DNA of 64,000 nucleotides from Antribacter gilvus (GTDB lineage Bacteria; Actinomycetota; Actinomycetes; Actinomycetales; Cellulomonadaceae), in contig NZ_QXTH01000017.1 of assembly GCF_003946865.1 (NCBI RefSeq), positions 1 to 64,000 of the forward strand, written 5' to 3'. The notes beneath the pieces are model-generated. The model made no database searches. It was given only the letters and a program-made list of their open reading frames with translations, and was not told where the DNA came from. Below, in pieces: positions 1 to 9,282 of the stretch. The position numbers and the translations under genes are program-made. Numbering within the stretch: the first letter of the stretch is position 1; every line of letters starts with the position of its first letter.

Positions 1-92
1 CCTCATCCGTCAGATCATGCCGACCCGCAACATCCACCACGAGCCCGCAGCATGCCGAACCCCCAGGTCAACCCGCAATTCCGAAACACGCC

Positions 93-359
93 CTAGCGCA
101 TCTCAGGGACTCGAGCACGCCCCGGTTGGGCCAAGGAGTACACAACCGCTACGGGCACCCTGGCACACGGCACCAGCGAGAGGGCCGCCCAGCCGACCCC
201 GGCCATGCCGGTCACCACCTCAAACGCGGACCCGTACCTGACCTCGTGTACGACGATCTCCCGCCCGCCGACCAGGTGCGCACTCTGCGGCTCATGGTCA
301 CCCACGGCGTCCTGACGCTCCACACCACCCCGTGGGGCAGACTGAGCTTCGTCGCCCAT
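93..359 (-). CDS. Possible small hypothetical protein in the weakly coding left edge
   Basis: An 88-residue frame with high third-position GC. Its ATG at 359 is preceded by a GGTGAGG ribosome-binding-like stretch. The second half holds a short hydrophobic segment (roughly residues 50-75), so it could be a small membrane protein. I recognise no family. An overlapping frame on the other strand (126-395) has only slightly poorer codon use, so the strand is not certain. The rest of 1-604 shows no gene I can support. It may be the remains of a decayed gene or a junction beside the shortened hydrolase at 605. Confidence 0.25.
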   Translation of the reverse strand: MGDEAQSAPRGGVERQDAVGDHEPQSAHLVGGREIVVHEVRYGSAFEVVTGMAGVGWAALSLVPCARVPVAVVYSLAQPGRARVPEMR

Positions 360-604
360 CCGGAACGCCTCACCCGAGTGCCAGGCGTGTCGTAGTGACA
401 GGTACCTCGCACGGTGATCGACGGCTGGCCCAGGCGACGACGTCCCTGCCCCGCGCAGCATTCACCATTCGTCATCCCACTCGTAATGTTCCCCCGGTAC
501 CCGCGCGATACGGTGTCCGCACGGATGTACCCAGATGTCGACGAGTCGAGCCGAGAATGGCCGTGAACTACCCCTGACCTGCACAGAGAGGCACCTGCAC
601 GCAC

Positions 605-1441
605 ATGGCTGCACCCCGGGGAGCGGTGCTCCACGTCCACGGCTACAACGACTACTTCTTCCAGGCGCACCTGGCCCACGCCTTCGCTGAGGCGGGCTAC
701 GCCTTCTACGCGGTGGACCTGCGCACCGCCGGCCGTTCGCTCAAGCCGGGACAGATCCCGCACTACGTCACGGACCTGCGCCAGCAGGCCGCCGACATCG
801 ATGTGGCCGCGCACGCGATCCGCGCGATCGAGCAGGGTCCCCTGACCGTCCACGCCCACTCCACCGGCGGGCTGACGGCGGCCCTCTGGGCCCACGACCA
901 TCGCGCCGACGGCACGGGCCCCGACGCCCTCGTGCTGGAAGGCCCGTTCCTCGACCTGTCCGCGACGTGGTGGCAGCGCACGGTCGGCACGTGGCTCCTC
1001 CAGCTGGCGGGCCGGCTCCAGCCGCTCAAGGTCCTGTCGAGCTCGCCGTCGCACTATGCCACCGCGCAGCTGGCGGCAAACGGCGGCCGCTGGGAGTTCG
1101 ACACCACGCTCAAGCGCCCCGAGGGCGTCCCCGCCCGGCAGGGGTGGATGCGCTCCGCGCGGCGCGGGCACGCCCAGGTCCGGCGCGGCCTCGGGCTCAC
1201 CTGCCCGGTCCTCGTGGCCTACTCCGCGGAGTCCGGGCCCGACGACCCCGCCAACCCTCTGCTCGACGCCCAGGACACGATCCTCGACGTTCGCCAGATC
1301 GCCGCCCAGGCCCCGCGGCTCGGCGCCGACGTGACGCAGCTCGTGGTCGAGGGCGCGGTGCACGACCTGACCCTGTCGGACGACGAGCCCCGCGCCGCCT
1401 ACCTGGCCGGCATGCTGGGCTGGCTGGAGGGAAAGCTGTGA
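605..1441 (+). CDS. Alpha/beta hydrolase (serine aminopeptidase S33 / lysophospholipase type), short N terminus
   Basis: This is a 278-residue cytoplasmic serine hydrolase. The core opens with the oxyanion-region motif HGYND (residues 12-16). The nucleophile elbow is HSTGG with Ser86, and the C-terminal end has EGAVHDL with a likely catalytic His. An acid residue is expected in the Asp-rich stretch around residues 215-235. From memory, homologues carry about 50-70 residues before the first HG motif; here only 11 precede it. An in-frame stop at 575-577 prevents extension upstream, so the 5' end looks lost or replaced. GAGAGG about 13 bases before the ATG is a poor but usable ribosome site. The stop overlaps the GTG start of the next gene (GTGA), so the two are probably co-translated. 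The substrate is unknown. Confidence 0.75.
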   Translation: MAAPRGAVLHVHGYNDYFFQAHLAHAFAEAGYAFYAVDLRTAGRSLKPGQIPHYVTDLRQQAADIDVAAHAIRAIEQGPLTVHAHSTGGLTAALWAHDHRADGTGPDALVLEGPFLDLSATWWQRTVGTWLLQLAGRLQPLKVLSSSPSHYATAQLAANGGRWEFDTTLKRPEGVPARQGWMRSARRGHAQVRRGLGLTCPVLVAYSAESGPDDPANPLLDAQDTILDVRQIAAQAPRLGADVTQLVVEGAVHDLTLSDDEPRAAYLAGMLGWLEGKL

Positions 1442-2220
1442 CCTACTTCGACGACCGGTTCGCCGCCCTCGCTCACCGCGGCTTCTCGCACGGGAACAAG
1501 AACCTCGAGAACTCGCTCGCTGCGTTCGCCGCGGCCGTGGAGCTCGGCTACCGCTACGTGGAGACGGACGCGCACGGCACGTCCGACGGCGTCGCCGTCG
1601 CCCTCCACGACGAGTCCCTCGACCGCACCACCGACGCGTCGGGGCTCGTGTCGGACCTCCCGTGGTCCGTCGTCAAGGAGGCGAAGATCGGCGGATCCGA
1701 GCCAGTACCGCTCCTCGAGGAGGTGCTCGGCACCTGGCCGCACCTGAACGTCAACATCGACGTGAAGGCCGAGTCGGGGATCGCGCCCGTCGCCGACGCG
1801 ATCGAGCGCACCCGGTCGTGGGACCGCGTGTGCGTCACGTCGTTCTCGGTGGACCGCCGCCTCGCGACGCTCGCCCGCCTGACGCGCCCCGTCGCCACCT
1901 CGGCAGGCCGGAGCGAGGTCGCGCGGTTCCTCGTCGGGGCGCGCCTGCGGCTCGCCCCCGTGGCGAACCGCGCGCTCCGCCACGTCGACGCGCTCCAGGT
2001 ACCGGTGATGGATCGTCTCCCCGCGGACCTGGGCCCCCTCACGGTGGTCGACGGCGTCACGGTCGCCCGGGCGCACCGCGCCGGGAAGAAGGTCCACGTC
2101 TGGACCATCGACGAGCCGGAGGAGATGAGGCACCTGATCGACCTCGGCGTGGACGGCATCGTCACCGACCGGGCCGACCTCCTGCGGGAGGTGCTGGTCC
2201 AGCGAGGGCTCTGGAGCTGA
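1438..2220 (+). CDS. Glycerophosphodiester phosphodiesterase
   Basis: A 260-residue enzyme that would hydrolyse glycerophosphodiesters to glycerol 3-phosphate and an alcohol, recycling phospholipid head groups. It shows the family's TIM-barrel signature: HRGF (13-16), E-N at 24-25, the metal-binding pair E42/D44, and the second catalytic His57 in ALHDESLDRTT. The C-terminal strand VDGIVTDRADLL is typical. There is no signal peptide, so it is cytoplasmic. The GTG start lies in a 4-base GTGA overlap with the alpha/beta hydrolase stop. Coupling of a lipase-like hydrolase with a phosphodiesterase suggests lipid turnover. Length and motifs are normal for the family. Confidence 0.92.
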   Translation: MTYFDDRFAALAHRGFSHGNKNLENSLAAFAAAVELGYRYVETDAHGTSDGVAVALHDESLDRTTDASGLVSDLPWSVVKEAKIGGSEPVPLLEEVLGTWPHLNVNIDVKAESGIAPVADAIERTRSWDRVCVTSFSVDRRLATLARLTRPVATSAGRSEVARFLVGARLRLAPVANRALRHVDALQVPVMDRLPADLGPLTVVDGVTVARAHRAGKKVHVWTIDEPEEMRHLIDLGVDGIVTDRADLLREVLVQRGLWS

Positions 2221-2224
2221 GGCG

Positions 2225-3082
2225 TCAGTCGCTGCCGCCGCTGCTGCCGCCGGAGGCGCTACCACCGCTCGCGCCGGGTTCGCTACCGCCGCGATCCCAG
2301 TCGCCGCTGGAACCTGAGCCGCCGCCGCTGCCGCCACCTGCCGAGGACCTGCCGGAGTCGGACCAGACCGAGTCGCTCCCCCAGGCACTGCCGCCCTGCC
2401 AACCGTCGCCGCCCTCGGCGGAGTCGTGGCTGACGGCGTCCCCGTCCCGGGCCGCGAGCGGGTCCTTCCATCCACCGGGGACCGCCGGTTCGATCGTGGT
2501 GTCGGCGCCGTATGTCACCAGTCCCTCGGGCCCCTGACCGGGTCGGCCTACGGTCGTGCCTTGCCTTGCGGTGAACGCCCAGACGACCACGCCCTCGGGC
2601 GAGGTCAGGCGGGCGGGTCCCTGCACCATCGATCCCGCGAAGAGGTCCGCTGTCACGGGCCCGTCAGCGACGAGACGGGCCGCGGCACCGTCGACGAAAA
2701 GAGCGTGCAGGTAGTACCGCGTGCCGAGGGTCTCCACGACGACGGTGCGCATCTCGCGACCGGAGACCACGCGCCTCTGCGGCACCACCCGACCCTGGAC
2801 GGTGAGCGTGGCCTGCCCGCGCGCGGCGCGGTTCCAGATGCCGTAGGACCTGACGTAGCGCACCGTCGCGGCGATGCAGATCGCGAGGACGACGACGTTG
2901 CCACCGATCCACACCGGCGAGATCTCCGCGAACCCGCCGGAGACGGAGAGGGCGACAACGACATAGACGACGGCGAGGGCCCAGACCAGAACCACCCCGC
3001 GTGGACTCCGCCTGCCCACCGCCCGGGCTTCCCTGAACAGTGCGGCGGCGGGGTCCTTCAGGCGATCCGCGCTCATGGCCAT
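2225..3082 (-). CDS. Two-TM membrane protein with Gly/Ser-rich tail (paralogue A)
   Basis: A 285-residue protein of no recognised family. Residues about 28-50 and 54-76 are two hydrophobic helices. They are followed by a compact region (about 85-190) with the conserved string VSGREMRTVVVE, then a Gly/Ser/Asp-rich low-complexity tail with a DGWQGGSAWGSDS motif. It is a clear paralogue of the next gene on the same strand, which is also 285 residues and shares QRxVSGREMRTxVV, LFAG and WAFT blocks. An alternative ATG at 3076 would remove two residues. It ends 4 bases from the converging phosphodiesterase gene. The function is unknown; an envelope location is inferred. Confidence 0.7.
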   Translation of the reverse strand: MAMSADRLKDPAAALFREARAVGRRSPRGVVLVWALAVVYVVVALSVSGGFAEISPVWIGGNVVVLAICIAATVRYVRSYGIWNRAARGQATLTVQGRVVPQRRVVSGREMRTVVVETLGTRYYLHALFVDGAAARLVADGPVTADLFAGSMVQGPARLTSPEGVVVWAFTARQGTTVGRPGQGPEGLVTYGADTTIEPAVPGGWKDPLAARDGDAVSHDSAEGGDGWQGGSAWGSDSVWSDSGRSSAGGGSGGGSGSSGDWDRGGSEPGASGGSASGGSSGGSD

Positions 3083-3200
3083 CTTGGCAGGCTAATGCAG
3101 CAGTGCCGCATCAACAGGGAGGTGCGTGCAAATCACCCAGGACCCTCGCTGTCTTGCTGTGGCGCGAGCTCCGGAGGCCCGGAGCTACCGGTGCGACACC

Positions 3201-4058
3201 TCAGTCGCCGCCGCCTCCCCCGCCGGAGTCGCCCCCGCTGCTGCCGCCGTCCCCGCCCCCGCTGCTCCCGCCGCCGTCCGCGCTCGAGGTGCCGCCCGAG
3301 CCGGACCAACCCGAGTCGCTCCCCCACGTGCTGCCGCCCTGCCAGCCGTCGCCCGCGGCGCCGTACCCAGCGCCGTCCGACGCGGCGTTGCCGCCGCCGC
3401 CTGCCCCGTCACCGGAACGGTCGGGGTCTCGGTCGCGGTCGCCGGGATGGGACCCGGCGGTCCCCAAGGACGTCGTGTCGGCGGCGACAGTCCCGCCCCG
3501 GTCCCCCGGGAGCCGGCCGGCGGCCACCGGTCTCCCCTGCTTCGACGTGAACGCCCAACGGACCGTCCCGTCCGCAGCCGCCAGCCGCGCTGGCCCTTCG
3601 ACCTTCCCGCCCGCGAAGAGGTCGACCGTCGCGGGGCCGGCAACGAGCGCGCGGGCCGCGGCGTCGTCCGCGAAGAGGAGGTGGAGGTACCGGGCACCGC
3701 CGTCCTCCGGGACGACGGCCGTGCGCATCTCCCGGCCCGAGACGGTCCGCTGCTGCGGCACCACGTGGCCCTGGAGGCTCTTCGCGGGCTGCCCGCTCGC
3801 GGCACGGCGCCAGAGCGCCCACGACAGCGCGGCACGGACGGTGCCGCGGATCACGAGCCCGAGGACGATGACCGAAGCGACGACCACCGCCACGCCGGTG
3901 TCCGTGAAGCCGTCCGTCAGCGCGTGCGCTACCGGGACGAACGCCCCGGCGAAGGCCCAGAGCACGACGACCGGGGCCACTCGTCGGCGGCCGGCCCGCC
4001 GGGCTACCCGGAACGCCGTCGTCGCGGGATCTTCCAGGAGCGCATCAGATCTCGTCAT
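3201..4058 (-). CDS. Two-TM membrane protein with Gly/Ser-rich tail (paralogue B)
   Basis: A 285-residue paralogue of the protein encoded at 2225-3082, in tandem on the same strand. It has the same plan: a short basic N terminus, two hydrophobic helices (about 28-50 and 54-76), a folded region containing TVSGREMRTAVV and the LFAG and WAFTSKQG blocks, and a long Gly/Ser/Asp tail ending in a glycine run. DGWQGGSTWGSDS near the tail repeats the motif in paralogue A. The start is ATG at 4058. An open frame continues far upstream, but that stretch is antisense to aroB and is not used. The function is unknown. Confidence 0.7.
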   Translation of the reverse strand: MTRSDALLEDPATTAFRVARRAGRRRVAPVVVLWAFAGAFVPVAHALTDGFTDTGVAVVVASVIVLGLVIRGTVRAALSWALWRRAASGQPAKSLQGHVVPQQRTVSGREMRTAVVPEDGGARYLHLLFADDAAARALVAGPATVDLFAGGKVEGPARLAAADGTVRWAFTSKQGRPVAAGRLPGDRGGTVAADTTSLGTAGSHPGDRDRDPDRSGDGAGGGGNAASDGAGYGAAGDGWQGGSTWGSDSGWSGSGGTSSADGGGSSGGGDGGSSGGDSGGGGGGD

Positions 4059-4117
4059 GTGGGGAAGCGTAATGCCCGAACCGCCCGTTTCAGGAGGTCC
4101 GTCGGCTCCGGCCGGGT

Positions 4118-4143
4118 GCCAGCCGCAGATGCCAGCCGCAGAT
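4118..4143. repeat. 13-bp tandem duplication in the aroB-paralogue B spacer
   Basis: GCCAGCCGCAGAT occurs twice back to back in the 131-base spacer between paralogue B and the aroB stop. No clear terminator is visible in this spacer. The duplication looks like a simple slippage product. Confidence 0.6.
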
Positions 4144-4189
4144 GCGTCCCCGCGGCCCGGGCCCGTGCAAAGGCCACGGAGTCCACCCC

Positions 4190-5341
4190 TCAGCCCAGCG
4201 TCAGCTGGACCGGCGTCCCCGGACCACCCGTCGGCGGCTCCTTGGCCACCTCGGCGTACGCGGCGACGAGCAGCGCCGGGTCCGGGCCCTCGAGCCGCGT
4301 GGGCTGAGCCACGTCGTCGAGCACGACGAACCGCAGGAGGTCGCCCCGCGACTTCTTGTCGCGGCGCATCGCCGAGAGCAGCTGGTCCCACTTGTCCCCG
4401 CGGTACGACACGGGCAGGCCGAGCGAGGTGAGGATGGCGCGGTGGCGGTCGACGACGTCGTCGGGCAGCTTGCCCGCCATCCGGCCGAGCTCGGCCGCGA
4501 AGACCATGCCCACGCTCACCGCGGCACCGTGCCGCCACTGGTACCGCTCGGTGAGCTCGATGGCGTGCCCGAGCGTGTGGCCGTAGTTGAGGATCTCCCG
4601 GAGACCCGCCTCCTTGAGGTCCTCCCCCACCACCGCGGCCTTGACCCGCACCGACCGCTCGATGAGCTCCGCGAGCACGGCCCAGGTCTCGGGCGCAGCC
4701 TCCGCCCCGGCCCAGCCACGGAGCGCGTCCGCGTGCTCCTCCACCAGCTCGAGGATGCGCGGGTCGGCGATGAACCCGGTCTTCACCACCTCGGCGAGGC
4801 CCGCGACGAGGTCCCACCTGTCGAGCGACTCGAGCGAGGCGAGGTCGCAGAGCACGCCCGCGGGCGGGTGGAACGCGCCCACGAGGTTCTTGCCCTCGGC
4901 CGTGTTGATGCCGGTCTTGCCGCCCACCGCGGCGTCGACCATGGCGAGCAGCGTGGTGGGCACCTGCACCACGCGGATCCCGCGGAGCCAGGTGGCGGCC
5001 ACGAAGCCCGCGAGGTCCGTGGTGGCGCCGCCGCCCACGCCGACGATCGCGTCGGTCCGCGTGAAGTCGAGCTGCCCCAGCAGACCCCAGAGGAAGGCCG
5101 CGACCTGGGCCGTCTTGGCCTCCTCTGCGTCGGGCACCTCGGCCACGTACGCGTCGTAGCCCGACGCGCGCAGGTCCTCCTGCAGCACGTCCGCCGTCGT
5201 CGACAGGGCGGCCGGGTGGATCACGAGCACCTTGCGGGCGTCCGGGCCGATCAGGGCGGGCAGCTCGCCGAGCAGGTGCCGGCCTACGACGACGTCGTAG
5301 GGGACGGCGCCCTGGACGGTGATGCGGGCTGCGTCGTTCAC
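4190..5341 (-). CDS. aroB: 3-dehydroquinate synthase
   Basis: This enzyme converts DAHP to 3-dehydroquinate, the second step of the shikimate pathway, using NAD and a divalent metal. The 383 residues carry the nucleotide-binding run [13 protein letters not shown], the substrate-site string [20 protein letters not shown], and the metal ligands in AEVVKTG (Glu), [11 protein letters not shown] (His) and HGAAVSVGM (His). Length is normal. The start is GTG at 5341, inside a GTGA overlap with the aroK stop. It is the last gene of the coupled aroC-aroK-aroB block, so its expression should depend on the upstream genes. It acts in the cytoplasm. Confidence 0.97.
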   Translation of the reverse strand: MNDAARITVQGAVPYDVVVGRHLLGELPALIGPDARKVLVIHPAALSTTADVLQEDLRASGYDAYVAEVPDAEEAKTAQVAAFLWGLLGQLDFTRTDAIVGVGGGATTDLAGFVAATWLRGIRVVQVPTTLLAMVDAAVGGKTGINTAEGKNLVGAFHPPAGVLCDLASLESLDRWDLVAGLAEVVKTGFIADPRILELVEEHADALRGWAGAEAAPETWAVLAELIERSVRVKAAVVGEDLKEAGLREILNYGHTLGHAIELTERYQWRHGAAVSVGMVFAAELGRMAGKLPDDVVDRHRAILTSLGLPVSYRGDKWDQLLSAMRRDKKSRGDLLRFVVLDDVAQPTRLEGPDPALLVAAYAEVAKEPPTGGPGTPVQLTLG

Positions 5342-5892
5342 GAGTTCTCCTTGGTGAGGGCGTCAGCGATCTCCTGGGCCACCTGCTGCGGGGGGCGGTC
5401 GTCGCTCACGACGTGCAGGGTGGCGAGCCGCTCGTACATGGGGCGGCGCTCCTGCATGAGCGCCTGCCAGCGGGCCCGCGGGTTACCCAGCAGGAGCGGC
5501 CGGGCCTGGTTCAGACCCACGCGGGGGGCCGCGACGGCGAGGGTGACGTCGAGGAAGACGACGGCACCGCCCGCGCGGGCGTACGCCTCGAGGGCCTCCT
5601 GCGTCCGCGGGTCCATCGGGGCGCCGCCGCCCAGGGCGAGCACCCCGTCGTGCAGCGCGAGGGCGGTCGTCACGGCGTCGCGCTCCAGGTCGCGGAACCT
5701 CGGCTCGCCCTCGTCCACGAAGATGTCGGACACCGCCTTGCCGGCCGTCTCCTCGACGTCGGCGTCCGTGTCCCGGAAGCCTCGGCCGAGCAGGCCCGCC
5801 AGCGCACGGCCGACGGTCGTCTTCCCCGAGCCGGGCGGCCCCATCAGTACTGCGACCGGACCCGGCTGCTGCTGCGCCTGCGAGTCGCTCAC
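5338..5892 (-). CDS. aroK: Shikimate kinase
   Basis: Phosphorylates shikimate to shikimate 3-phosphate with ATP. The 184 residues show the P-loop GPPGSGKTT (18-26), the shikimate-binding DTDADVEE segment, the GGG loop (LGGGAPMD) and the lid arginine in LNQARPLL. The start is taken as GTG at 5892 because it overlaps the aroC stop by GTGA. Longer upstream readings are antisense-like Arg/Gly-rich sequence. It overlaps aroB by four bases downstream. A normal-length cytoplasmic enzyme between the genes for the previous and later steps of the pathway. Confidence 0.96.
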   Translation of the reverse strand: MSDSQAQQQPGPVAVLMGPPGSGKTTVGRALAGLLGRGFRDTDADVEETAGKAVSDIFVDEGEPRFRDLERDAVTTALALHDGVLALGGGAPMDPRTQEALEAYARAGGAVVFLDVTLAVAAPRVGLNQARPLLLGNPRARWQALMQERRPMYERLATLHVVSDDRPPQQVAQEIADALTKENS

Positions 5893-7103
5893 CGCAGGAG
5901 CTCCGGCACGGACGCCAGGTAGGCCTCGGCGTTGCGCCGTACCTCGGCCACCGAGTCGCCGCCGAACTTCTCCAGCGCCGCCTCCGCGAGCACGAGCGCG
6001 ACCATCGCCTCCGCGACGACCGCTGCGGGCGGGACCGCGCACACGTCGGAGCGCTGGTGGTGGGCGGTCACGGGCTCACCGGTGGACACGTCGACGGTGG
6101 GCAGCGCGCGCGGCACCGTTGAGATCGGCTTCATGGCCGCGCGCACTCGCACGACCTCGCCGTTCGACATGCCGCCCTCCACGCCACCCGCACGGTTGGT
6201 GGTGCGCTGGAGCCTGCCGTCACCCGGGACGATCTCGTCGTGCGCCAGCGAGCCGCGGCGCTTCGCCGTACGGAACCCGTCGCCCACCTCGACGCCCTTG
6301 ATGGCCTGGATGCCCATGAGGGCGCCGGCGAGCCGCGCGTCGAGGCGGCGGTCGCCCTGGACGTAGGAGCCCAGACCCGACGGGACCCCGTAGGCCAGCA
6401 CCTCGACCACGCCTCCCAGCGTGTCGCCGTCCTTGTGCGCGAGGTCGATCTCCTCGACCATCCGCGCGGACGACTCGGGCAGGTAGCAACGCACCGGGTC
6501 GGCGTCCAGGAGGGCGACGTCGTCCGGGGAGGGGACCGGCGCGCCGTCGGGCACCTCCGCCTCACCGATCGCGACCACGTGGGAGACGAGCCGCACGCCC
6601 AGCGCCTGCTCGAGGAAGTTCGCGGCGACGACGCCGAGCGCGACCCGGGCCGCGGTCTCGCGGGCGGAGGCGCGCTCCAGCACCGGACGGGCGTCGGTGA
6701 AGCCGTACTTGCGCATGCCCACGAGGTCGGCGTGCCCGGGACGGGGCCGCGTCAGGGGGCGGTTGCGGGCCACCTCACGAGCGTCGCCCGTCCCGGCGTC
6801 GACCATCAGGGCCTCGGCCGGGACCGGGTCGGCGGACATGACGTCCACCCACTTGGGCCACTCGGAGTTGGCGATCTCGATCGCGAGCGGACCACCCTGG
6901 GTCAGCCCGTGGCGCAGACCGCCGAGGACGCGCACCTCGTCCTTCTCGAAGCTCATCCGGGCCCCACGGCCGTAGCCGAGGCGGCGGCGCGCGAGCGCCT
7001 CCTGGATGTCGGCCGTCACGAGGCCCACCCCGGCGGGCAGACCTTCCATGAGGGCCACGAGGGCAGGACCGTGCGACTCACCCGACGTCAACCAGCGCAG
7101 CAT
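5889..7103 (-). CDS. aroC: Chorismate synthase
   Basis: The last common step of aromatic biosynthesis: EPSP to chorismate, requiring reduced FMN. The 404-residue protein begins [12 protein letters not shown], the family's first signature. It has the [16 protein letters not shown] block followed by [11 protein letters not shown], and the third signature [15 protein letters not shown] near the C terminus. It is the first gene of a block in which aroK and aroB follow with 4-base overlaps. An 85-base spacer separates it from aroE. Length is as expected, and nothing in the sequence suggests altered function. Confidence 0.97.
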   Translation of the reverse strand: MLRWLTSGESHGPALVALMEGLPAGVGLVTADIQEALARRRLGYGRGARMSFEKDEVRVLGGLRHGLTQGGPLAIEIANSEWPKWVDVMSADPVPAEALMVDAGTGDAREVARNRPLTRPRPGHADLVGMRKYGFTDARPVLERASARETAARVALGVVAANFLEQALGVRLVSHVVAIGEAEVPDGAPVPSPDDVALLDADPVRCYLPESSARMVEEIDLAHKDGDTLGGVVEVLAYGVPSGLGSYVQGDRRLDARLAGALMGIQAIKGVEVGDGFRTAKRRGSLAHDEIVPGDGRLQRTTNRAGGVEGGMSNGEVVRVRAAMKPISTVPRALPTVDVSTGEPVTAHHQRSDVCAVPPAAVVAEAMVALVLAEAALEKFGGDSVAEVRRNAEAYLASVPELLR

Positions 7104-7151
7104 GCGCCGATTCTTTCACGCTGGCTGCGACGCGGGCGTCGGCTGTCCACA

Positions 7152-7170
7152 GGCCGGGTTTCGACCGGCC
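7152..7170 (-). terminator. Weak hairpin downstream of aroC/aroE junction
   Basis: GGCCGG and CCGGCC flank a 7-base loop in the spacer between the aroE stop and the aroC start. The stem is only six base pairs and no T-run follows. A terminator for aroE is possible but not established. Confidence 0.3.
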
Positions 7171-7188
7171 GGCCACCCAGCCGGGCCG

Positions 7189-8040
7189 TCAGCCCAGCGC
7201 CGCCGCGAGCGCCGCGTCCATCGCCGCCAGCGGCGCGGTGCGGCCGGTCATGAGGCGCACCTGCTCCGCGGCCTGGTGGAGCAGCATCCGCTCCCCGCCC
7301 ACGACGGCCCCGCCCGCCGCGGCCCACACCGCGGACAGGGCGGTGGGCCGGGGGTCGTAGACGACGTCGAGCAGCACGCCGTGGGGGCGTGCCCCCTTGT
7401 CGGCGAGGGCCTTCGCCCACGGGTCGGCGGCGTGCTTGGGCATCGTGGAGACGACGACGTCCGCGCCGGCGAGCGCGGTGACCGTCGCCTCCTCCTGGAA
7501 GACCTCGAAGACGGGGCTCACGCCCATGCGGCCGACGGCGGCCTGGAGCGGCCCGGTGCGGTCGAGCGAGCGGACGAGCACCCGCGGTGTGGGGCAGCCG
7601 AGCTCGGCGACGGCCGCGAGGGTCGACGCGGCGGTCGCGCCCCCGCCGAGCACCACGGCGGTGTCGATGCGGCGGCTGCCGAGCTCTTCGCGCAGCGACG
7701 CGACGAGGCCGTGCACGTCGGTGTTGGCCCCGGTGAGGGTCACGCCGCAGCGCGTGGGCGAGAGCAGCACGGTGTTGACCGCGCCGACCGCCTCGGCGAG
7801 GGGCTCCACGTGGTCGAGCAGGGGGAACACGACCTGCTTGAGCGGCATGGTGAGGCTCAGCCCGGCCCAGCCGAGGTCGACGTCGCGCAGGAAGCCTTCG
7901 AGCTGGTCCTCGGTGACGTCGATCGCGGTGTACTGCCATCCCTCCAGCCCGAGGGCTGCGTAGGCGGCGCTGTGGAGCGTCGGTGAGAGCGAGTGGGCGA
8001 CGGGGTGGCCCAGCACGGCGGCGCGGCGGGGCGCGCCCAT
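7189..8040 (-). CDS. aroE: Shikimate 5-dehydrogenase
   Basis: NADPH-dependent reduction of 3-dehydroshikimate to shikimate. The 283 residues include the shikimate-binding HSLSP (16-20), the catalytic Lys68 in TMPLKQVV, GANTD with Asp108, and the dinucleotide-binding loop LGGGATAAS (131-139). The start is ATG at 8040, sharing one base with the upstream mltG stop (TGATG), which suggests translational coupling to the transglycosylase genes. A longer reading upstream would run into mltG and is rejected. AroE sits apart from aroCKB by a short spacer, but on the same strand. Confidence 0.95.
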   Translation of the reverse strand: MGAPRRAAVLGHPVAHSLSPTLHSAAYAALGLEGWQYTAIDVTEDQLEGFLRDVDLGWAGLSLTMPLKQVVFPLLDHVEPLAEAVGAVNTVLLSPTRCGVTLTGANTDVHGLVASLREELGSRRIDTAVVLGGGATAASTLAAVAELGCPTPRVLVRSLDRTGPLQAAVGRMGVSPVFEVFQEEATVTALAGADVVVSTMPKHAADPWAKALADKGARPHGVLLDVVYDPRPTALSAVWAAAGGAVVGGERMLLHQAAEQVRLMTGRTAPLAAMDAALAAALG

Positions 8041-9200
8041 CAGTAGCCGTTCTCCGCGGCCCAGGCCTGGTACTCGTCCTTGAACACCTCGAACTCCTCG
8101 ACCCTGTCCGTGAACTTGGTCTCCTGGGTATGGAGGTTCACGGTGACGTAGTAGATCCACGGCCCGGGGGGCGGATCGAGGACGGCCTCGATCGAGGCGC
8201 GGCCCGGCGAACCGATGGCCGTGGGCGGCAGCCCGTCCATGCGGCGCGAGTTGAAGGGGCGGCTCGTGGTGTCGGCCAGCTCCGCCCGGGTCATCTCGTG
8301 CGCGGGCTTGCCGGCGTAGTACGACTCGATGGCGTCCATGCCGAGCACCTCGCTGGTCGCGAGCCGGTTCTCGATCACGCGCGCGACCTGTCCACGGAAC
8401 TGGTCCGGCGCCTCGCGCTCGACGATCGACGCCTTGACGAGGACCTGCTGCCGCTGCTCGGCCGGGACTCCCAGCTCGGTCAGCTCCGCCACGGTGGCCG
8501 CGACCATCTCGGTGAGCAGCTGGGCGGCGGAGGTGGTGTCGGGCTTGGCCTCGTAGGTGTTCGGGTAGATCCAGCCCTCGAGGTTGCCGCCCGCCTCGGG
8601 CGGCAGTCCCAGCGCGGCGGGGTCGGCGAGCGCGGCCTCGACATCGGCCTGGGGCCAGCCCTGGCCGATCATGCGCTCCGTGACCTGCGCCACCGTGAAG
8701 CCCTCGGGCACCACAAGACCGGCGCGGTCCACCTCGTTCCGCGTGAGCGTCTCGACCGCGTCGGCAGCGCTCATCTCCTTCATCAGGAGGTGGCTCCCCG
8801 CCTGGATGCTGCCCGACCCCGGGTTGGCCTCGAAGGCACGGACGAACGCCTCCGCGCTGGCGACGACCCCGGCGTCGGCCAGCACCCGGGCCATGTCCCA
8901 GCCGCCGGCACCATCAGGGATCTCGACGGCCACCTCGCCGGTGCCAGGCCCCGCGTAGTCGTCGGGCGCGAAGGGCGTGGCCCAGCCGAAGAGAATGCCG
9001 CCGCTGCGCCGGATCTCGAACGCGGCCCCGCCACCGGCAGCGACGACGACGAGGAGCGTGACCAGGAGGGTGACGATCGTGCGGCGCCGCTTGCGGCGCT
9101 TCGCCGCCTTCTGTTCCCGGGGGCTCGCGCCCGACAGGCCTCCGCTCGCATGGCGGGGTGGCCCGCTCGACACGGTCGGTTCGCTCAAGAGGTCCGTCAC
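8040..9200 (-). CDS. mltG: Endolytic murein transglycosylase, copy 1 (divergent)
   Basis: MltG (YceG) cuts nascent glycan strands at the membrane and helps set glycan length. The 386 residues have a basic cytoplasmic tail (KAAKRRKRRR), one transmembrane helix (about 41-62), a LysM-like region and the YceG catalytic domain with Glu261 in KASIVEREA. The usual YGLG segment is replaced by SYYAGK, and the following loop has SRPFNSRRMDGLPPTAIGSPG. This copy therefore departs more from the family than copy 2. The start is GTG at 9200, and the stop overlaps aroE. Catalysis is likely, since the key Glu is kept, but the substrate groove may differ. Confidence 0.9.
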   Translation of the reverse strand: MTDLLSEPTVSSGPPRHASGGLSGASPREQKAAKRRKRRRTIVTLLVTLLVVVAAGGGAAFEIRRSGGILFGWATPFAPDDYAGPGTGEVAVEIPDGAGGWDMARVLADAGVVASAEAFVRAFEANPGSGSIQAGSHLLMKEMSAADAVETLTRNEVDRAGLVVPEGFTVAQVTERMIGQGWPQADVEAALADPAALGLPPEAGGNLEGWIYPNTYEAKPDTTSAAQLLTEMVAATVAELTELGVPAEQRQQVLVKASIVEREAPDQFRGQVARVIENRLATSEVLGMDAIESYYAGKPAHEMTRAELADTTSRPFNSRRMDGLPPTAIGSPGRASIEAVLDPPPGPWIYYVTVNLHTQETKFTDRVEEFEVFKDEYQAWAAENGY

Positions 9201-9282
9201 CCGCAGTTGCCTCGCAGTCTTGTCGTCGAAGGAGTGGTGCAGTCACCTTCCCGGGCACACCAGGGCCGGGACCGTCGCCGGG

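Noticed and set aside
126-395. Plus-strand frame at the left edge
   Set aside because: It overlaps the minus frame 93-359, has slightly poorer third-position GC and no ribosome site. Kept only as an alternative reading.
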